Shown in pieces: positions 25,367-34,111 of a stretch of DNA of 64,000 bases. The stretch covers positions 1-64,000 of the forward strand of contig NZ_VDGT01000023.1 of the NCBI RefSeq assembly GCF_006335015.1, given 5' to 3'. The number at the start of each line of letters is the position of its first letter. The stretch's first letter is position 1. Position numbers and translations under genes: made by a program. Source of the DNA: Streptomyces sedi (GTDB taxonomy: Bacteria; Actinomycetota; Actinomycetes; Streptomycetales; Streptomycetaceae). The notes under the pieces were generated by a model. The model saw nothing but the letters and a program-made list of their open reading frames with translations. It searched no databases and was not told where the DNA came from.

Positions 25367-26506
25367 ATGACCCCGCCCGCCCGCCGCCGCCCCCTGGGCC
25401 GGGGCCCCTCCGGCCCCGAGGCGACGCCCGACGAACGGGCCGCCGCACACCCCGCGGCGGCCCCTTCGCCCGTGCCCCCGCCGGGGCGCGAACAGCGGGG
25501 CGAGCCGGCGACCACCGCCGTGGACGACCCGCCGCCGGGGGAGGCGGACCAGGCGGTCGCCGGGCGCGAGGACCCAACCCCGGCCCCCGCGCCGGACGAT
25601 GACCCGCCCGCCCCCGCGGAGCCGGACGGTCCGGCCGAGGAGGACGCCCCCGACGACGGGAAGTTCCGCGTCGTACTGGAGAACTTCTCCGGCCCCTTCG
25701 ACCTGCTTCTCCAACTGATCTCCCGACACCGGCTGGACGTCACCGAGGTGGCGCTCTCGCGGGTCACCGACGACTTCCTCGCCCACCTGCGGGCCATGGG
25801 GCCGGACGGCGACCTCGACCAGACCACCGAGTTCCTGGTCGTCGCCGCCACCCTGCTGGACCTCAAGGCCGCCCGGCTGCTGCCCACCGCCGAGGTGGAG
25901 GACGAGGCCGACCTGGCGCTGCTGGAGGCCAGGGACCTGCTCTTCGCGCGGCTCCTCCAGTACCGCGCGTTCAAGCGGGTCGCCGAGATCTTCGCCGACC
26001 GGCTGGCCGACGAGTCGCGGCGCCACCCGCGCACCGTCGGCCTGGAGCCGCACCACGCGGAGCTGCTGCCCGACGTCGTGATCAGGATCGGCCCCGAGGG
26101 CTTCGCGCAGCTCGCGGTCAAGGCCATGCAGCCCAAACCCAAGCCCGCCGTGTACGTCGAGCACATCCACGCCCCGCTGGTCAGCGTCCGCGAACAGGCC
26201 GAGGTGGTCGTCGGCAGGCTGCGCGAGGCCGGCGCGCTCACGTTCGCCGAGCTGACGGAGGACGCCCCGGACACGTTGACCGTGGTGGCCAGGTTCCTCG
26301 CGCTGCTGGAGCTGTACAGGGAACGCGCGGTCGCCCTCGAACAGCCGGAGGCCCTCGGCTCGTTGCTGGTCCGCTGGAGCGGCGCGGAGCCGGGACGGGC
26401 GCTGGTCAGCGACGAGTTCGACCAGGCGGCGGGGGACGGCGGCGGGCGCGGCGCACGTGACGAGGACGGAACCGAGGCGAGCGACAGGGAAGGCGGAACG
26501 GCATGA
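25367..26506 (+). CDS. scpA: segregation and condensation protein A
   Basis: A 379-residue kleisin subunit of the SMC-ScpAB condensin complex. The first ~100 residues are a Pro/Ala-rich extension. The conserved part starts FRVVLENFSGPFDLLLQLIS (helical SMC-neck-binding domain) and continues LDVTEVALSRVTDDFLAHLR and EFLVVAATLLDLKAARLLP. It ends in the winged-helix region TVVARFLALLELYRERAVAL, which binds the SMC head. Its 3' end overlaps scpB by 4 bases. ATG 25367 is the first start outside the preceding gene. Confidence 0.93.
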   Translation: MTPPARRRPLGRGPSGPEATPDERAAAHPAAAPSPVPPPGREQRGEPATTAVDDPPPGEADQAVAGREDPTPAPAPDDDPPAPAEPDGPAEEDAPDDGKFRVVLENFSGPFDLLLQLISRHRLDVTEVALSRVTDDFLAHLRAMGPDGDLDQTTEFLVVAATLLDLKAARLLPTAEVEDEADLALLEARDLLFARLLQYRAFKRVAEIFADRLADESRRHPRTVGLEPHHAELLPDVVIRIGPEGFAQLAVKAMQPKPKPAVYVEHIHAPLVSVREQAEVVVGRLREAGALTFAELTEDAPDTLTVVARFLALLELYRERAVALEQPEALGSLLVRWSGAEPGRALVSDEFDQAAGDGGGRGARDEDGTEASDREGGTA

Positions 26507-27180
26507 CCACCCCCGAGGCCCCCGCACACCGGGACCCCGAGCAGGACGCGGAGCGGGACCCGGTCGACGAGCGGGAGGAGGCGCCCGTCGCCCTCCGGCC
26601 GGCGCTGGAGGCCGTGCTGATGGTCGTCGACGAGCCGGCGACCGAGGAGCACCTGGCCCGGGTGCTGGGGTACCCCCGTCGCGCCGTGGCCGACGCCCTG
26701 CGCGAGCTGGCGGACGAGTACACCAGGGACGGCCGGGGCTTCGAGCTGCGGCTGGTCGCCGGCGGCTGGCGCTACTACACCAGGCCGGCATACGCCTCCG
26801 TCGTGGACGGCTTCGTGCTGGACGGCCAGCACGCCCGGCTGACACAGGCGGCGCTGGAGACGCTGGCCGTGGTCGCCTACCGCCAGCCGGTGAGCCGTTC
26901 CCGGGTCTCCGCGATCCGCGGCGTGAACTGTGACGGCGTGATGCGGACCCTGCTCCAGCGCGGGCTGCTGGCCGAGGCGGGCACCGAACCCGAAACAGGT
27001 GCGATCCTGTATGTGACGACGCACTACTTCCTGGAACGGATGGGGCTGCGCGGCCTGGACGAGCTTCCGGAGCTGGCGCCCTTCCTCCCCGAGGCGGACC
27101 AGGTCGAGGGCGAGAGCCAGGAGGGGGTGCCGTCGTTCGACGTAGATGCAGACGACGGCGACTCCCCAACGGATCATTGA
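26503..27180 (+). CDS. scpB: segregation and condensation protein B
   Basis: A 225-residue protein with two winged-helix domains, the dimeric ScpA-binding component of the SMC complex. Conserved blocks are ALEAVLMVVDEPATEEHLAR, FELRLVAGGWRYYTRP, LTQAALETLAVVAYRQPVSR and IRGVNCDGVMRTLLQRGLL. Residues 1-25 and the acidic C-terminal tail are variable. It starts within the scpA stop (ATGA) and its own stop overlaps the ATG of the pseudouridine synthase gene, so all three are coupled. Confidence 0.94.
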   Translation: MTTPEAPAHRDPEQDAERDPVDEREEAPVALRPALEAVLMVVDEPATEEHLARVLGYPRRAVADALRELADEYTRDGRGFELRLVAGGWRYYTRPAYASVVDGFVLDGQHARLTQAALETLAVVAYRQPVSRSRVSAIRGVNCDGVMRTLLQRGLLAEAGTEPETGAILYVTTHYFLERMGLRGLDELPELAPFLPEADQVEGESQEGVPSFDVDADDGDSPTDH

Positions 27181-28376
27181 TGCGAAGCAGTGGCAGGAAC
27201 AACGACAACCGGAGCTCCGGCGGCAACGGCGGCCGAGGCCGCGACTCCAGCCGGAGCACGAGCCGGAACACCAGCCGGAACACCAGCCGGAGCTCCCAGC
27301 GGGACAACCGCGGCGCGGGCAACAGCCGCGACGACCGCCAGCAGCGGTCCGGCCGCCCCCCGCGCCCCGAGGAGCGCCGCTACGACCAGGGCGGACGCGG
27401 CGACGACAGGAACGCGCCCGGCGGCCGGGGCCGGGGCGGCCAGGGCGGCCCCGGAGGCCGGGGCGCTCCCGGTGGCAAGGGCGGCGGCCCCGGAGGCAAG
27501 GGCGCTCCCGGTGGCAAGGGCGGCGGCCCCGGCCGTCGGCGTCCCGCTCCGCCGGCCAGGTCGCGCGAGTACGAGGCGCAGATCGAGGAGCGCAACCGGG
27601 AGCGGCACGCCAACAAGTCGACGGCCTCGAAGCTGCCCAAGACGTTCGACGAGCCCGAGGGCGAACGCCTCCAGAAGGTGCTCGCCCGCGCCGGCCTCGG
27701 CTCCCGCAGGGCCTGCGAGGAGCTGATCGACCAGTCCAGGGTCGAGGTGAACGGCCGGATCGTCACCTCCCAGGGGAAGCGGGTCAACCCCGACCAGGAC
27801 GAGATCAAGGTCGACGGGCTGACCGTGGCCAGCCAGTCGCACCTGTACTTCGCGCTGAACAAGCCGGCCGGCGTCGTCTCCGCGATGGAGGACCCGGAAG
27901 GCCGCCAGTGCCTCGGCGACTACGTGCAGAACCGCGAGACCCGCCTCTTCCACGTCGGCCGGCTCGACACCGAGACCGAGGGCCTGCTGCTGCTCACCAA
28001 CCACGGCGAGCTGGCCCACCGGCTGACCCACCCCCGTTACGGCGTGACCAAGACCTATCTGGCCGCGATCCAGGGCCCCATCCCGCGTGACCTGGGCAAG
28101 CGGCTGAAGGAGGGCGTCCGGCTGGAGGACGGCCATGTGCGGGCCGACCACTTCCGGGTGGTGGAGAACACCGGGAAGAACTACCTGGTGGAGGTCGTGC
28201 TGCACGAGGGCCGCAAGCACATCGTGCGCCGGATGCTGGCCGAGGTCGGCTTCCCCGTCGACCGGCTGGTGCGCACCGGGTTCGGCCCGATCGTGCTGGG
28301 CGACCAGAAGTCCGGCTGGCTGCGCCGGATGACCAACACCGAGGTCGGCCGGCTGCTGCGCGAGGTCGGCCTCTGA
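27180..28376 (+). CDS. rRNA pseudouridine synthase (RluB/RsuA family) with RGG-like tail
   Basis: A 398-residue protein. The N-terminal ~125 residues are an Arg/Gly/Ser/Asn-rich disordered extension that ends in PGGKGGG repeats. An S4 domain follows (ERLQKVLARAGLGSRRACEE), then the RsuA-type catalytic domain with HVGRLDTETEGLLLLTNHGE (catalytic Asp in GRLD) and RKHIVRRMLAEVGFPVDRLV. Relatives modify U2605 (E. coli numbering) of 23S rRNA. ATG 27180 overlaps the scpB stop by one base. The tail is much longer than in E. coli RluB and may bind RNA non-specifically. Confidence 0.92.
   Translation: MRSSGRNNDNRSSGGNGGRGRDSSRSTSRNTSRNTSRSSQRDNRGAGNSRDDRQQRSGRPPRPEERRYDQGGRGDDRNAPGGRGRGGQGGPGGRGAPGGKGGGPGGKGAPGGKGGGPGRRRPAPPARSREYEAQIEERNRERHANKSTASKLPKTFDEPEGERLQKVLARAGLGSRRACEELIDQSRVEVNGRIVTSQGKRVNPDQDEIKVDGLTVASQSHLYFALNKPAGVVSAMEDPEGRQCLGDYVQNRETRLFHVGRLDTETEGLLLLTNHGELAHRLTHPRYGVTKTYLAAIQGPIPRDLGKRLKEGVRLEDGHVRADHFRVVENTGKNYLVEVVLHEGRKHIVRRMLAEVGFPVDRLVRTGFGPIVLGDQKSGWLRRMTNTEVGRLLREVGL
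27461..27532 (+). repeat. 39-base in-frame duplication in the Gly-rich tail
   Basis: The stretch starting gggcgctcccggtggcaagg at 27461 recurs at 27500, an offset of 39 bases or 13 codons, encoding tandem GAPGGKGGGPG units. Confidence 0.8.
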
Positions 28377-28443
28377 CCGGCCGGCCCGGCCCGCACGGCC
28401 GCTGACCTGTCGAAAACGTTCGGAACGTGTCGGGAGCGGCGAC

Positions 28444-28449
28444 TACCCT
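28444..28449 (+). promoter_or_regulatory. -10 element of a probable leaderless tyrA transcript
   Basis: TACCCT ends 6 bases before the tyrA ATG. The intervening GAGGGG abuts the ATG and cannot serve as a ribosome binding site, so a leaderless transcript is the simplest reading. No good -35 is seen. Confidence 0.45.
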
Positions 28450-28455
28450 GAGGGG

Positions 28456-29541
28456 ATGCGCACCGCTCTCGTCATCGGCTGCGGTCTGATCGGGACCTCC
28501 GTCGCCCTGGCGCTCTCCGCGAGGGGCGTCCGCGTCCATCTCGACGACCACGACCACGACCGCCGCCGCACCGCCGCCGCCCTGGGCGCCGGCAGCGAGG
28601 AGCCGCCCGAGGGGCGGGTGGAGCTGGCCGTGGTCGCGGTGCCGCCGACCAGGATCGCCGCCACCGTCGTCGAGCTGCAACGGCGGGACGCCGCCCACGC
28701 CTACGTGGACGTGGGCAGCGTCAAGGCGGGGCCGGCGGGCGAGTTGGCCGCGCTCGGCGGGGATCCGACCAGCTACCTCGGCACCCACCCGATGGCGGGC
28801 CGGGAGCGCTCCGGGCCGCTGGCCGCCTCGGCCGACCTCTTCGAGGGCAGGCCCTGGGTGCTCACCCCGACGTCGCGCACCAGGACCGAGGCGGTCAACC
28901 TGGTCCTGGAGCTGGCCTCGCTCTGCCGCGCGGTGCCCGTGATGATGGAGGCGGCGGCCCACGACCGCGCCGTCGCGCTGGTCTCCCACACCCCCCAGCT
29001 GGTCTCCAGTCTGGTCGCCGCCCGGCTGGAGAGCGCCGAGGAGTCGGCCGTGCGGCTGTGCGGCCAGGGCATCAGGGACGTCACCAGGATCGCCGCCTCC
29101 GACCCCCGGATGTGGAGCGAGATCCTGGCGGCCAACCCCGGCCCGGTCGCCGACGTGCTGGCCGAGGTCGCGGGCGACCTGGAGCGGACGGTCAGTTCGC
29201 TGCGCGCCCTGGCCTCCGCCGACGAGGCGAAGCGCGCCGAGGGCGCCGAGGGCATCGAGGCGGTGCTCCGCCGGGGCAACGCGGGCCGGGAGCGGGTGCC
29301 GGGCAAGCACGGGGCGGCGCCGGCCAGTTATGAGACGGTCGCGGTGCTGATCAGTGACCGCCCGGGCGAGCTGGCGGCGATCTTCGCCGACGCCGGCCGC
29401 GCCGGCGTCAACATCGAGGACGTGCGGATCGAGCACGCGACCGGCCAGCAGTCCGGGCTGGTGCAGCTGATGGTCGAGCCGTCGGCCGCCCCGCCGCTGG
29501 CGGCGGCCCTGCGGGAGCGCGGCTGGTCCCTGCGGCGGTAG
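28456..29541 (+). CDS. tyrA: prephenate dehydrogenase with ACT domain
   Basis: A 361-residue enzyme of tyrosine biosynthesis that oxidatively decarboxylates prephenate. The N-terminal NAD-binding motif is VIGCGLIGTSVALAL. YLGTHPMAGRERSGPLAA contains the catalytic/substrate His, and VALVSHTPQLVSSLVAARL belongs to the dimerisation helices. Residues ~295-361 form an ACT domain (VAVLISDRPGELAAIFADAG) that would bind tyrosine for feedback control. It stands alone between the pseudouridine synthase gene and cmk. Confidence 0.93.
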   Translation: MRTALVIGCGLIGTSVALALSARGVRVHLDDHDHDRRRTAAALGAGSEEPPEGRVELAVVAVPPTRIAATVVELQRRDAAHAYVDVGSVKAGPAGELAALGGDPTSYLGTHPMAGRERSGPLAASADLFEGRPWVLTPTSRTRTEAVNLVLELASLCRAVPVMMEAAAHDRAVALVSHTPQLVSSLVAARLESAEESAVRLCGQGIRDVTRIAASDPRMWSEILAANPGPVADVLAEVAGDLERTVSSLRALASADEAKRAEGAEGIEAVLRRGNAGRERVPGKHGAAPASYETVAVLISDRPGELAAIFADAGRAGVNIEDVRIEHATGQQSGLVQLMVEPSAAPPLAAALRERGWSLRR

Positions 29542-29608
29542 CGGCCCTCCCCGCCGTCGCCGTCGCGGTCGTCGACGGGCGGCCGGCGGGCGGCCCGCGC
29601 GGGGCCGG

Positions 29609-29614
29609 TACCCT
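29609..29614 (+). promoter_or_regulatory. candidate -10 element for cmk
   Basis: TACCCT lies 6 bases before an out-of-frame ATG at 29621 and 115-127 bases before the cmk start candidates. It would give cmk a leader of about 100 bases in which a short upstream frame could be translated. Confidence 0.3.
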
Positions 29615-29723
29615 TGCCCGATGGGCTCGCCCGGTCCCACCGCGCCGGGCCGCCCGCGCGCCAGCGGGGAACCCGGGCCCGTCGAGGGGGCCGGCGCCCG
29701 CTTCCCGTCCCGAACTGCGAAAG

Positions 29724-30437
29724 GTGTCCACTTCCGTGGCTGCAACTCCCGTCGTCGTCGCCATCGATGGCCCCTCCGGCACCGGCAAGTCGAGCACCTC
29801 CAAGGCGGTGGCCGCGCGGATGGGGATGCGTTACCTGGACACCGGGGCCCAGTACCGCGCGATCACCTGGTGGATGCTGCACGCCGGCGTCGACATCGAC
29901 GACCCCCGCGCCGTGGCCGCCGCCGCGGGGAAGCCGAGCATCGTCTCCGGCACCGACCCGCTGGCGCCCAGCATCACCATCGACGGCACCGACGTCGCCG
30001 CCCCGATCCGGGGTGAGCGGGTCACCGGCGCGGTCAGCGCCGTCAGCGCGGTGCCCGAGGTGCGGACGCTGATCACCGACCTCCAGCGTTCCATCGCCGC
30101 CGAGGCCGACGGCGGCATCGTCGTCGAGGGCCGCGACATCGGTACCACCGTGCTGCCCGACGCCGACGTCAAGATCTTCCTGACTGCCTCGCCCGAGGTG
30201 CGGGCCGCCCGCCGCAGCGCCGAGGTGTCCGGCCGCGCCGGCGCCCCGGCGGCCGGCGGCGCCGACGTCGCCGCGACCCAGGCGGCGCTGCTGCGCCGCG
30301 ACGCCGCCGACTCCGGCCGCAAGACCTCGCCGCTGGCGAAGGCGGGGGACGCCACCGAGGTGGACACCAGCGAGCTGACCCTGGAGCAGGTCATCGAGTG
30401 CGTGGTCACCCTCATCGAGGAGCGGGGGCGGCGGTAA
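29724..30437 (+). CDS. cmk: cytidylate kinase
   Basis: An enzyme of about 237 residues that phosphorylates CMP/dCMP. The P-loop is AIDGPSGTGKSSTSKAVA, followed by MRYLDTGAQYRAITWWML, the NMP-binding domain with VSAVSAVPEVR, and VEGRDIGTTVLPDADVKIFL with the RRSAEV lid. GTG 29724 directly follows GAAAGG, so GTG 29736 (233 residues, 12 bases after it) is the better spaced start. It is followed 2 bases later by the acyltransferase gene and then by der, an arrangement widespread in actinobacteria. Confidence 0.95.
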   Translation: MSTSVAATPVVVAIDGPSGTGKSSTSKAVAARMGMRYLDTGAQYRAITWWMLHAGVDIDDPRAVAAAAGKPSIVSGTDPLAPSITIDGTDVAAPIRGERVTGAVSAVSAVPEVRTLITDLQRSIAAEADGGIVVEGRDIGTTVLPDADVKIFLTASPEVRAARRSAEVSGRAGAPAAGGADVAATQAALLRRDAADSGRKTSPLAKAGDATEVDTSELTLEQVIECVVTLIEERGRR

Positions 30438-30439
30438 CG

Positions 30440-31084
30440 ATGACCCCACCCGGCGCCAGGGGCGCCGTGGCCGGCCACCGGCTGGCGCGCGGGGTGGTCC
30501 ACACCGTGTGGCGCCCCCGGGTGCTGGGGGCGTGGCGCGTGCCACCCGCCGGCCCGCTGATCCTCGCGGTCAACCACACCCACAACGTCGACGGCCCGCT
30601 GCTCTTCGGCACCGCCCCGCGGCCGGTGAGCTTCCTGGTCAAACGGGAGGCGTTCGTCGGCCCGCTGGGCGCGTTCCTGCGCGGCGTCGGCCAGATCCGC
30701 GTCGACCGCGAGGCGACCGACCTGGCCGCGGTCCGCGCCGCCCGCGGGGTGCTGGAGCGGGGCGGCGTGCTCGGCGTCTTCCCCGAGGGCACCCGGGGGA
30801 ACGGCGACTTCACCGCCGTCCGCGCCGGTCTCGCCTACTTCGCGCTCCGCTCGGGCGCCCCGATACAGCCGGTCGCCGTCCTGGGCAGCGACCGCCAGGG
30901 GCGGCTGGTGCGTTCCCTGCCACCGCTGCGCGGCCGGGTGGACGTGGTCGTCGGCGAACCGTTCACCGTGGGCGGGGGCGGGGGAAGCCGACGCGGCCGG
31001 GCGGCGTTGGACAGGGCGACCGACGAGATCAGGGTCCGGCTGGCCGCCCACCTGCGGGACGCCAGGCTGACCACGGGCCGCTAG
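30440..31084 (+). CDS. lysophospholipid acyltransferase (PlsC family)
   Basis: A 214-residue 1-acyl-sn-glycerol-3-phosphate acyltransferase-like protein. The catalytic motif NHTHNVD (H-x4-D) lies in LILAVNHTHNVDGPLL. The glycerol-phosphate-binding motif is VFPEGTRGNGDF, and IQPVAVLGSD is motif IV-like. It probably acts in phospholipid synthesis at the membrane, although no clear transmembrane helix is visible. It starts 2 bases after cmk and ends about 60 bases before der, so these probably form one operon. Confidence 0.85.
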   Translation: MTPPGARGAVAGHRLARGVVHTVWRPRVLGAWRVPPAGPLILAVNHTHNVDGPLLFGTAPRPVSFLVKREAFVGPLGAFLRGVGQIRVDREATDLAAVRAARGVLERGGVLGVFPEGTRGNGDFTAVRAGLAYFALRSGAPIQPVAVLGSDRQGRLVRSLPPLRGRVDVVVGEPFTVGGGGGSRRGRAALDRATDEIRVRLAAHLRDARLTTGR

Positions 31085-31142
31085 CGCCCGCACCCCACCA
31101 TCCACGACGGAACGACACGACGGACGAGGTAGAAGCGACGCC

Positions 31143-32633
31143 ATGAACGACCAGAACTCCCAGGGCCCCGAGCCCGCGCCGCACGAAGGGCAGCTGGCCG
31201 GTCAGGGCGCGCTCGACGCCGGCGACTACGACGAGTTCCTGCGGATCGCCCAGGAGGAGGGGTTCGAGGCCGACGAGATCGAGGGCGAGCTGGCCGCCGC
31301 GAACGCGGGGCCGCTGCCCGTGCTGGCCGTCGTCGGCCGGCCCAACGTCGGCAAGTCGACGTTGGTCAACCGGATCCTCGGCCGCCGCGAGGCCGTCGTG
31401 GAGGACCGCCCCGGCGTCACCAGGGACCGCGTGACCTACGAGGCCGAGTGGGCGGGCCGCCGGTTCAAGGTGGTGGACACCGGCGGCTGGGAACAGGACG
31501 TGCTGGGCATCCAGGCGTCGGTCGCCGCGCAGGCCGAGTTCGCCATCGAGACCGCGGACGCCGTGGTGCTGGTGGTGGACGCCACGGTCGGCGTCACCGA
31601 CACCGACAGCGCCGTGGTCAAGCTGCTGCGCAAGGCCGGCAAGCCGGTGGTGCTCTGCGCCAACAAGGTCGACGGCCCCAACATGGAGGCCGACGCCGCC
31701 TACCTGTGGTCGCTCGGCGTGGGGGAGCCGCACCCGGTCTCGGCGCTGCACGGCCGCGGCACCGGCGACATGCTGGACGCGGTGCTGGAGGCGCTCCCGG
31801 AGGCGCCGGCGCAGACCTTCGGCGACATCGTGGGCGGGCCGCGCCGGATCGCGCTGATCGGGCGCCCCAACGTCGGCAAGTCCTCGCTGCTCAACAAGGT
31901 CGCCAACGAGGACCGCGTGGTGGTCGACGCCACCGCCGGCACCACCAGGGACCCCGTCGACGAGCTGGTCGAACTGGCCGGCAAGACCTGGCGGTTCGTC
32001 GACACCGCCGGCATCCGGCGCAAGGTCCACCTCCAGGGCGGCGCCGACTACTACGCCTCGCTGCGCACCGCCGCCGCGCTGGAGAAGGCGGAGGCGGCGG
32101 TGGTGCTGATCGACGTCACCGAGCCGATCAGCGTGCAGGACACCCGGATCATCACCATGGCCGTCGAGGCGGGCCGGGCGCTGGTGATCGCCTACAACAA
32201 GTGGGACACCCTCGACGAGGAACGCCGCTACTACCTGGAGCGGGAGATCGAGCAGGAGCTGGTGCGGGTGCGCTGGGCGCCCCGCGTCAACGTCTCGGCC
32301 CGCACCGGGCGGCACCTGGAGAAGCTGGTGCCGGCGATGGAGACCGCGCTGGAGAGCTGGGGGGCGCGGGTGCCGACCGGGCGACTCAACGGCTTCCTCG
32401 GCGAGTTGGTCGCCTCCCACCCGCACCCGGTGCGGGGCGGCAAGCAGCCGAGGATCCTCTTCGGCACCCAGGCCGGCACCCGCCCGCCGCGGTTCGTGCT
32501 CTTCGCCTCGGGCTTCCTGGAGGCCAGCTACCGCCGCTTCGTCGAGCGGCGGCTGCGTGAGGAGTTCGGCTTCGAGGGGACCCCGATCCAGCTGTCGGTG
32601 CGGGTGCGGGAGAAGCGCTCACGGAGGAAGTGA
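31143..32633 (+). CDS. der: ribosome-associated GTPase Der (EngA)
   Basis: A 496-residue double GTPase required for 50S subunit maturation. The first G domain has GRPNVGKST at residues 65-73, DTGGWEQD and NKVDG. The second has GRPNVGKSS at 240-248, DTAGIRRK and NKWD. The C-terminal KH-like domain ends KRSRRK and binds rRNA. The first ~55 residues are an acidic extension absent from E. coli Der and typical of actinobacteria. GAGG is suitably placed before the ATG. The stop codon is the first arm of a terminator hairpin. Confidence 0.97.
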   Translation: MNDQNSQGPEPAPHEGQLAGQGALDAGDYDEFLRIAQEEGFEADEIEGELAAANAGPLPVLAVVGRPNVGKSTLVNRILGRREAVVEDRPGVTRDRVTYEAEWAGRRFKVVDTGGWEQDVLGIQASVAAQAEFAIETADAVVLVVDATVGVTDTDSAVVKLLRKAGKPVVLCANKVDGPNMEADAAYLWSLGVGEPHPVSALHGRGTGDMLDAVLEALPEAPAQTFGDIVGGPRRIALIGRPNVGKSSLLNKVANEDRVVVDATAGTTRDPVDELVELAGKTWRFVDTAGIRRKVHLQGGADYYASLRTAAALEKAEAAVVLIDVTEPISVQDTRIITMAVEAGRALVIAYNKWDTLDEERRYYLEREIEQELVRVRWAPRVNVSARTGRHLEKLVPAMETALESWGARVPTGRLNGFLGELVASHPHPVRGGKQPRILFGTQAGTRPPRFVLFASGFLEASYRRFVERRLREEFGFEGTPIQLSVRVREKRSRRK

Positions 32634-32664
32634 GGGCGGGGCCGGCGCGCCGCCCCCGCCCTCA
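32631..32664. terminator. bidirectional hairpin terminator
   Basis: TGAGGGCGGGG (32631-32641) pairs perfectly with CCCCGCCCTCA (32654-32664). The arms include the der stop codon on one side and the stop of the convergent small gene on the other, so a single hairpin serves both. Confidence 0.8.
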
Positions 32665-32976
32665 GCGCTCCCCGGCCGCCTCGGGACGGCCGGGGAGCAG
32701 CTCCGCACGGAACTGGCCCCCCGGCCGGTACTCCAGATGGCGCCAACTCCCCACGCCCACGCCCCTGATCGTGTTGAAACCGACGAAACGCAGCTCCTCC
32801 TCGCCACTGCGGTCACCCGGCAGCGTCCGGAAGAGCCGCCGGTACTCGGCGCAGAGCGAGTCGTAGATCGGCGTCTGCGAGCCGCCGGCGCGTTCGTAGG
32901 GCGAACGCATTCCCGGGATGGCGCTGGACGCGGGACGGAGCGAGGCGGAGGGCCGCCGGGGTTCGTAAGGGTGCAC
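32662..32976 (-). CDS. small conserved hypothetical protein
   Basis: About 104 residues from GTG 32976, or 82 from ATG 32910. The folded-looking part is PYERAGGSQTPIYDSLCAEY followed by RRLFRTLPGDRSGEEELRF and SWRHLEYRPGGQFRAELLPG. Sequences of this type recur as uncharacterised Streptomyces proteins; no function is known. The upstream 15 residues are Pro/Ser/Arg-rich and the start is uncertain. It is convergent with der. Confidence 0.65.
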   Translation of the reverse strand: MHPYEPRRPSASLRPASSAIPGMRSPYERAGGSQTPIYDSLCAEYRRLFRTLPGDRSGEEELRFVGFNTIRGVGVGSWRHLEYRPGGQFRAELLPGRPEAAGER

Positions 32977-33298
32977 GTCCAACCAACGACCGGACCCCGC
33001 CCCGGATGCGGCCCCACCCAGCTCCGCACCCACCCGGGGGTGCCCGAACGACCACACGAGCACCCCCAGGGGCGCGGGTAACCACACGAGCAACCCCCCA
33101 CAACCAAGGGGCGCGGGGAACTGCGCGAGCAACCCCCCACCGAGGCGCGGACGACGACGCACCACGACCCCCACCCCACGGTGGTCGCACCGCGCCCCCG
33201 GAGGGGGCAGGCGCGCGAGCACCCCCCACCGAGGCGCGGACGACGACGCACCACCACCCCCACCCCACGGTGGTCGCCCCCCGAAACCCCCGGAGGGA
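32977..33298. repeat. intergenic repeat array
   Basis: There is no gene. A unit of about 90 bases (gcgcgagc, a run of C, accgaggcgcggacgacgac, then a stretch ending cccacggtggtcgc) starts at 33123 and again at 33213 with a one-base indel. The motif GGGGCGCGGGGAACTGCGCG occurs at 33108-33127 and a diverged copy at 33068-33090. Open frames read through it are repeat artefacts. Confidence 0.85.
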
Positions 33299-34111
33299 TC
33301 AGGTGCCGGCCAGCGGCATCGCGGCGGCGACCAGCAGCCCGCCGGCCGCCGCCTTCTCCAGGGCCTCCCGCAGCATGTCCTCCCTCGGCTGCTGCCCGAT
33401 CGTGCCGGCCGGCGCCGCGTAGACCAGCACGGTGTGCCGCTGGTTCGCCGTGGCCCGCCAGCCGTCCGTGACCGAGAGCGGCTCGTGCGCCTGCCACCAG
33501 GCGCTCGCGTCCCCGCCGGCCGGGTCGCTCTGGAGCACCGCGTGCAGCTTGCCCATCGCCAGCAGCACGGACCAGCCGGGGAGCCGGGCCGGCGCCGTGC
33601 CGACGTCGGAGATCGGGACGAAGCCGCCCTCGATCAGCAGCGGCAGGAAGTCGTCGCCCGGCCCCTGCGAGCCGGGGCGCACGATCGGGGTGGTCGGCTC
33701 CACCACGATCGCGGGGTACAGCTCGCCCTCGATCAGGATCTGGCCGCAGGTGACGCCGAGCACCGCCTGGCCGCGTTCGGCGGGGTTGGGCTCGGTGGGG
33801 GGCGCCGCCGGCGCCGCGGCCTGCTGGCCCTGGCTCTCTCCGGTGATGGAGCGCACCGCGCCGCGCAGCTGCTCCTCGGAGACGGAGACCACCTGGGAGG
33901 GGATGCAGGAGGCGTGTGCGAAGGCCAGCACGGCCGTCTCGCCGCCGACGAAGAGCACGGTGCTGGTGCGCTCCTGGGTGGTGCTGCCGGGGGTGCGGCA
34001 GGAGGTGCAGTCGTAGGCGCCCGGGGCGTTCTCGCCCGCGAGCAGCCGGTCGGCCTCTTCGTCGCCGATCTCGGCGCGTACGTCGTCGCTGACGTCGAGC
34101 AAGGGGGACAC
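33299..34111 (-). CDS. conserved hypothetical protein with Cys cluster
   Basis: A 270-residue protein of unknown function. The start GTG 34111 has CGAGGAG 6 bases upstream. The N-terminal part carries CTSCRTPGSTTQERTSTVLF and FAHASCIPSQ, so C-x2-C plus H-x3-C could bind a metal. A variable Ala/Pro/Glu-rich linker around residues 90-110 is followed by a second domain (GVTCGQILIEGELYPAIVVE, DDFLPLLIEGGFVPI, ATANQRHTVLVYAAPAGTIG). There is no signal peptide or membrane helix. It is likely cytoplasmic; I do not recognise a named family. Confidence 0.7.
   Translation of the reverse strand: MSPLLDVSDDVRAEIGDEEADRLLAGENAPGAYDCTSCRTPGSTTQERTSTVLFVGGETAVLAFAHASCIPSQVVSVSEEQLRGAVRSITGESQGQQAAAPAAPPTEPNPAERGQAVLGVTCGQILIEGELYPAIVVEPTTPIVRPGSQGPGDDFLPLLIEGGFVPISDVGTAPARLPGWSVLLAMGKLHAVLQSDPAGGDASAWWQAHEPLSVTDGWRATANQRHTVLVYAAPAGTIGQQPREDMLREALEKAAAGGLLVAAAMPLAGT

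Noticed and set aside
29621..30016. A leaderless small gene at 29621 overlapping cmk in another frame
   Set aside because: The hexamer spacing is good, but the translation is low-complexity and most of it lies antiparallel in frame to the conserved Cmk coding sequence. The hexamer was kept only as a possible cmk promoter.
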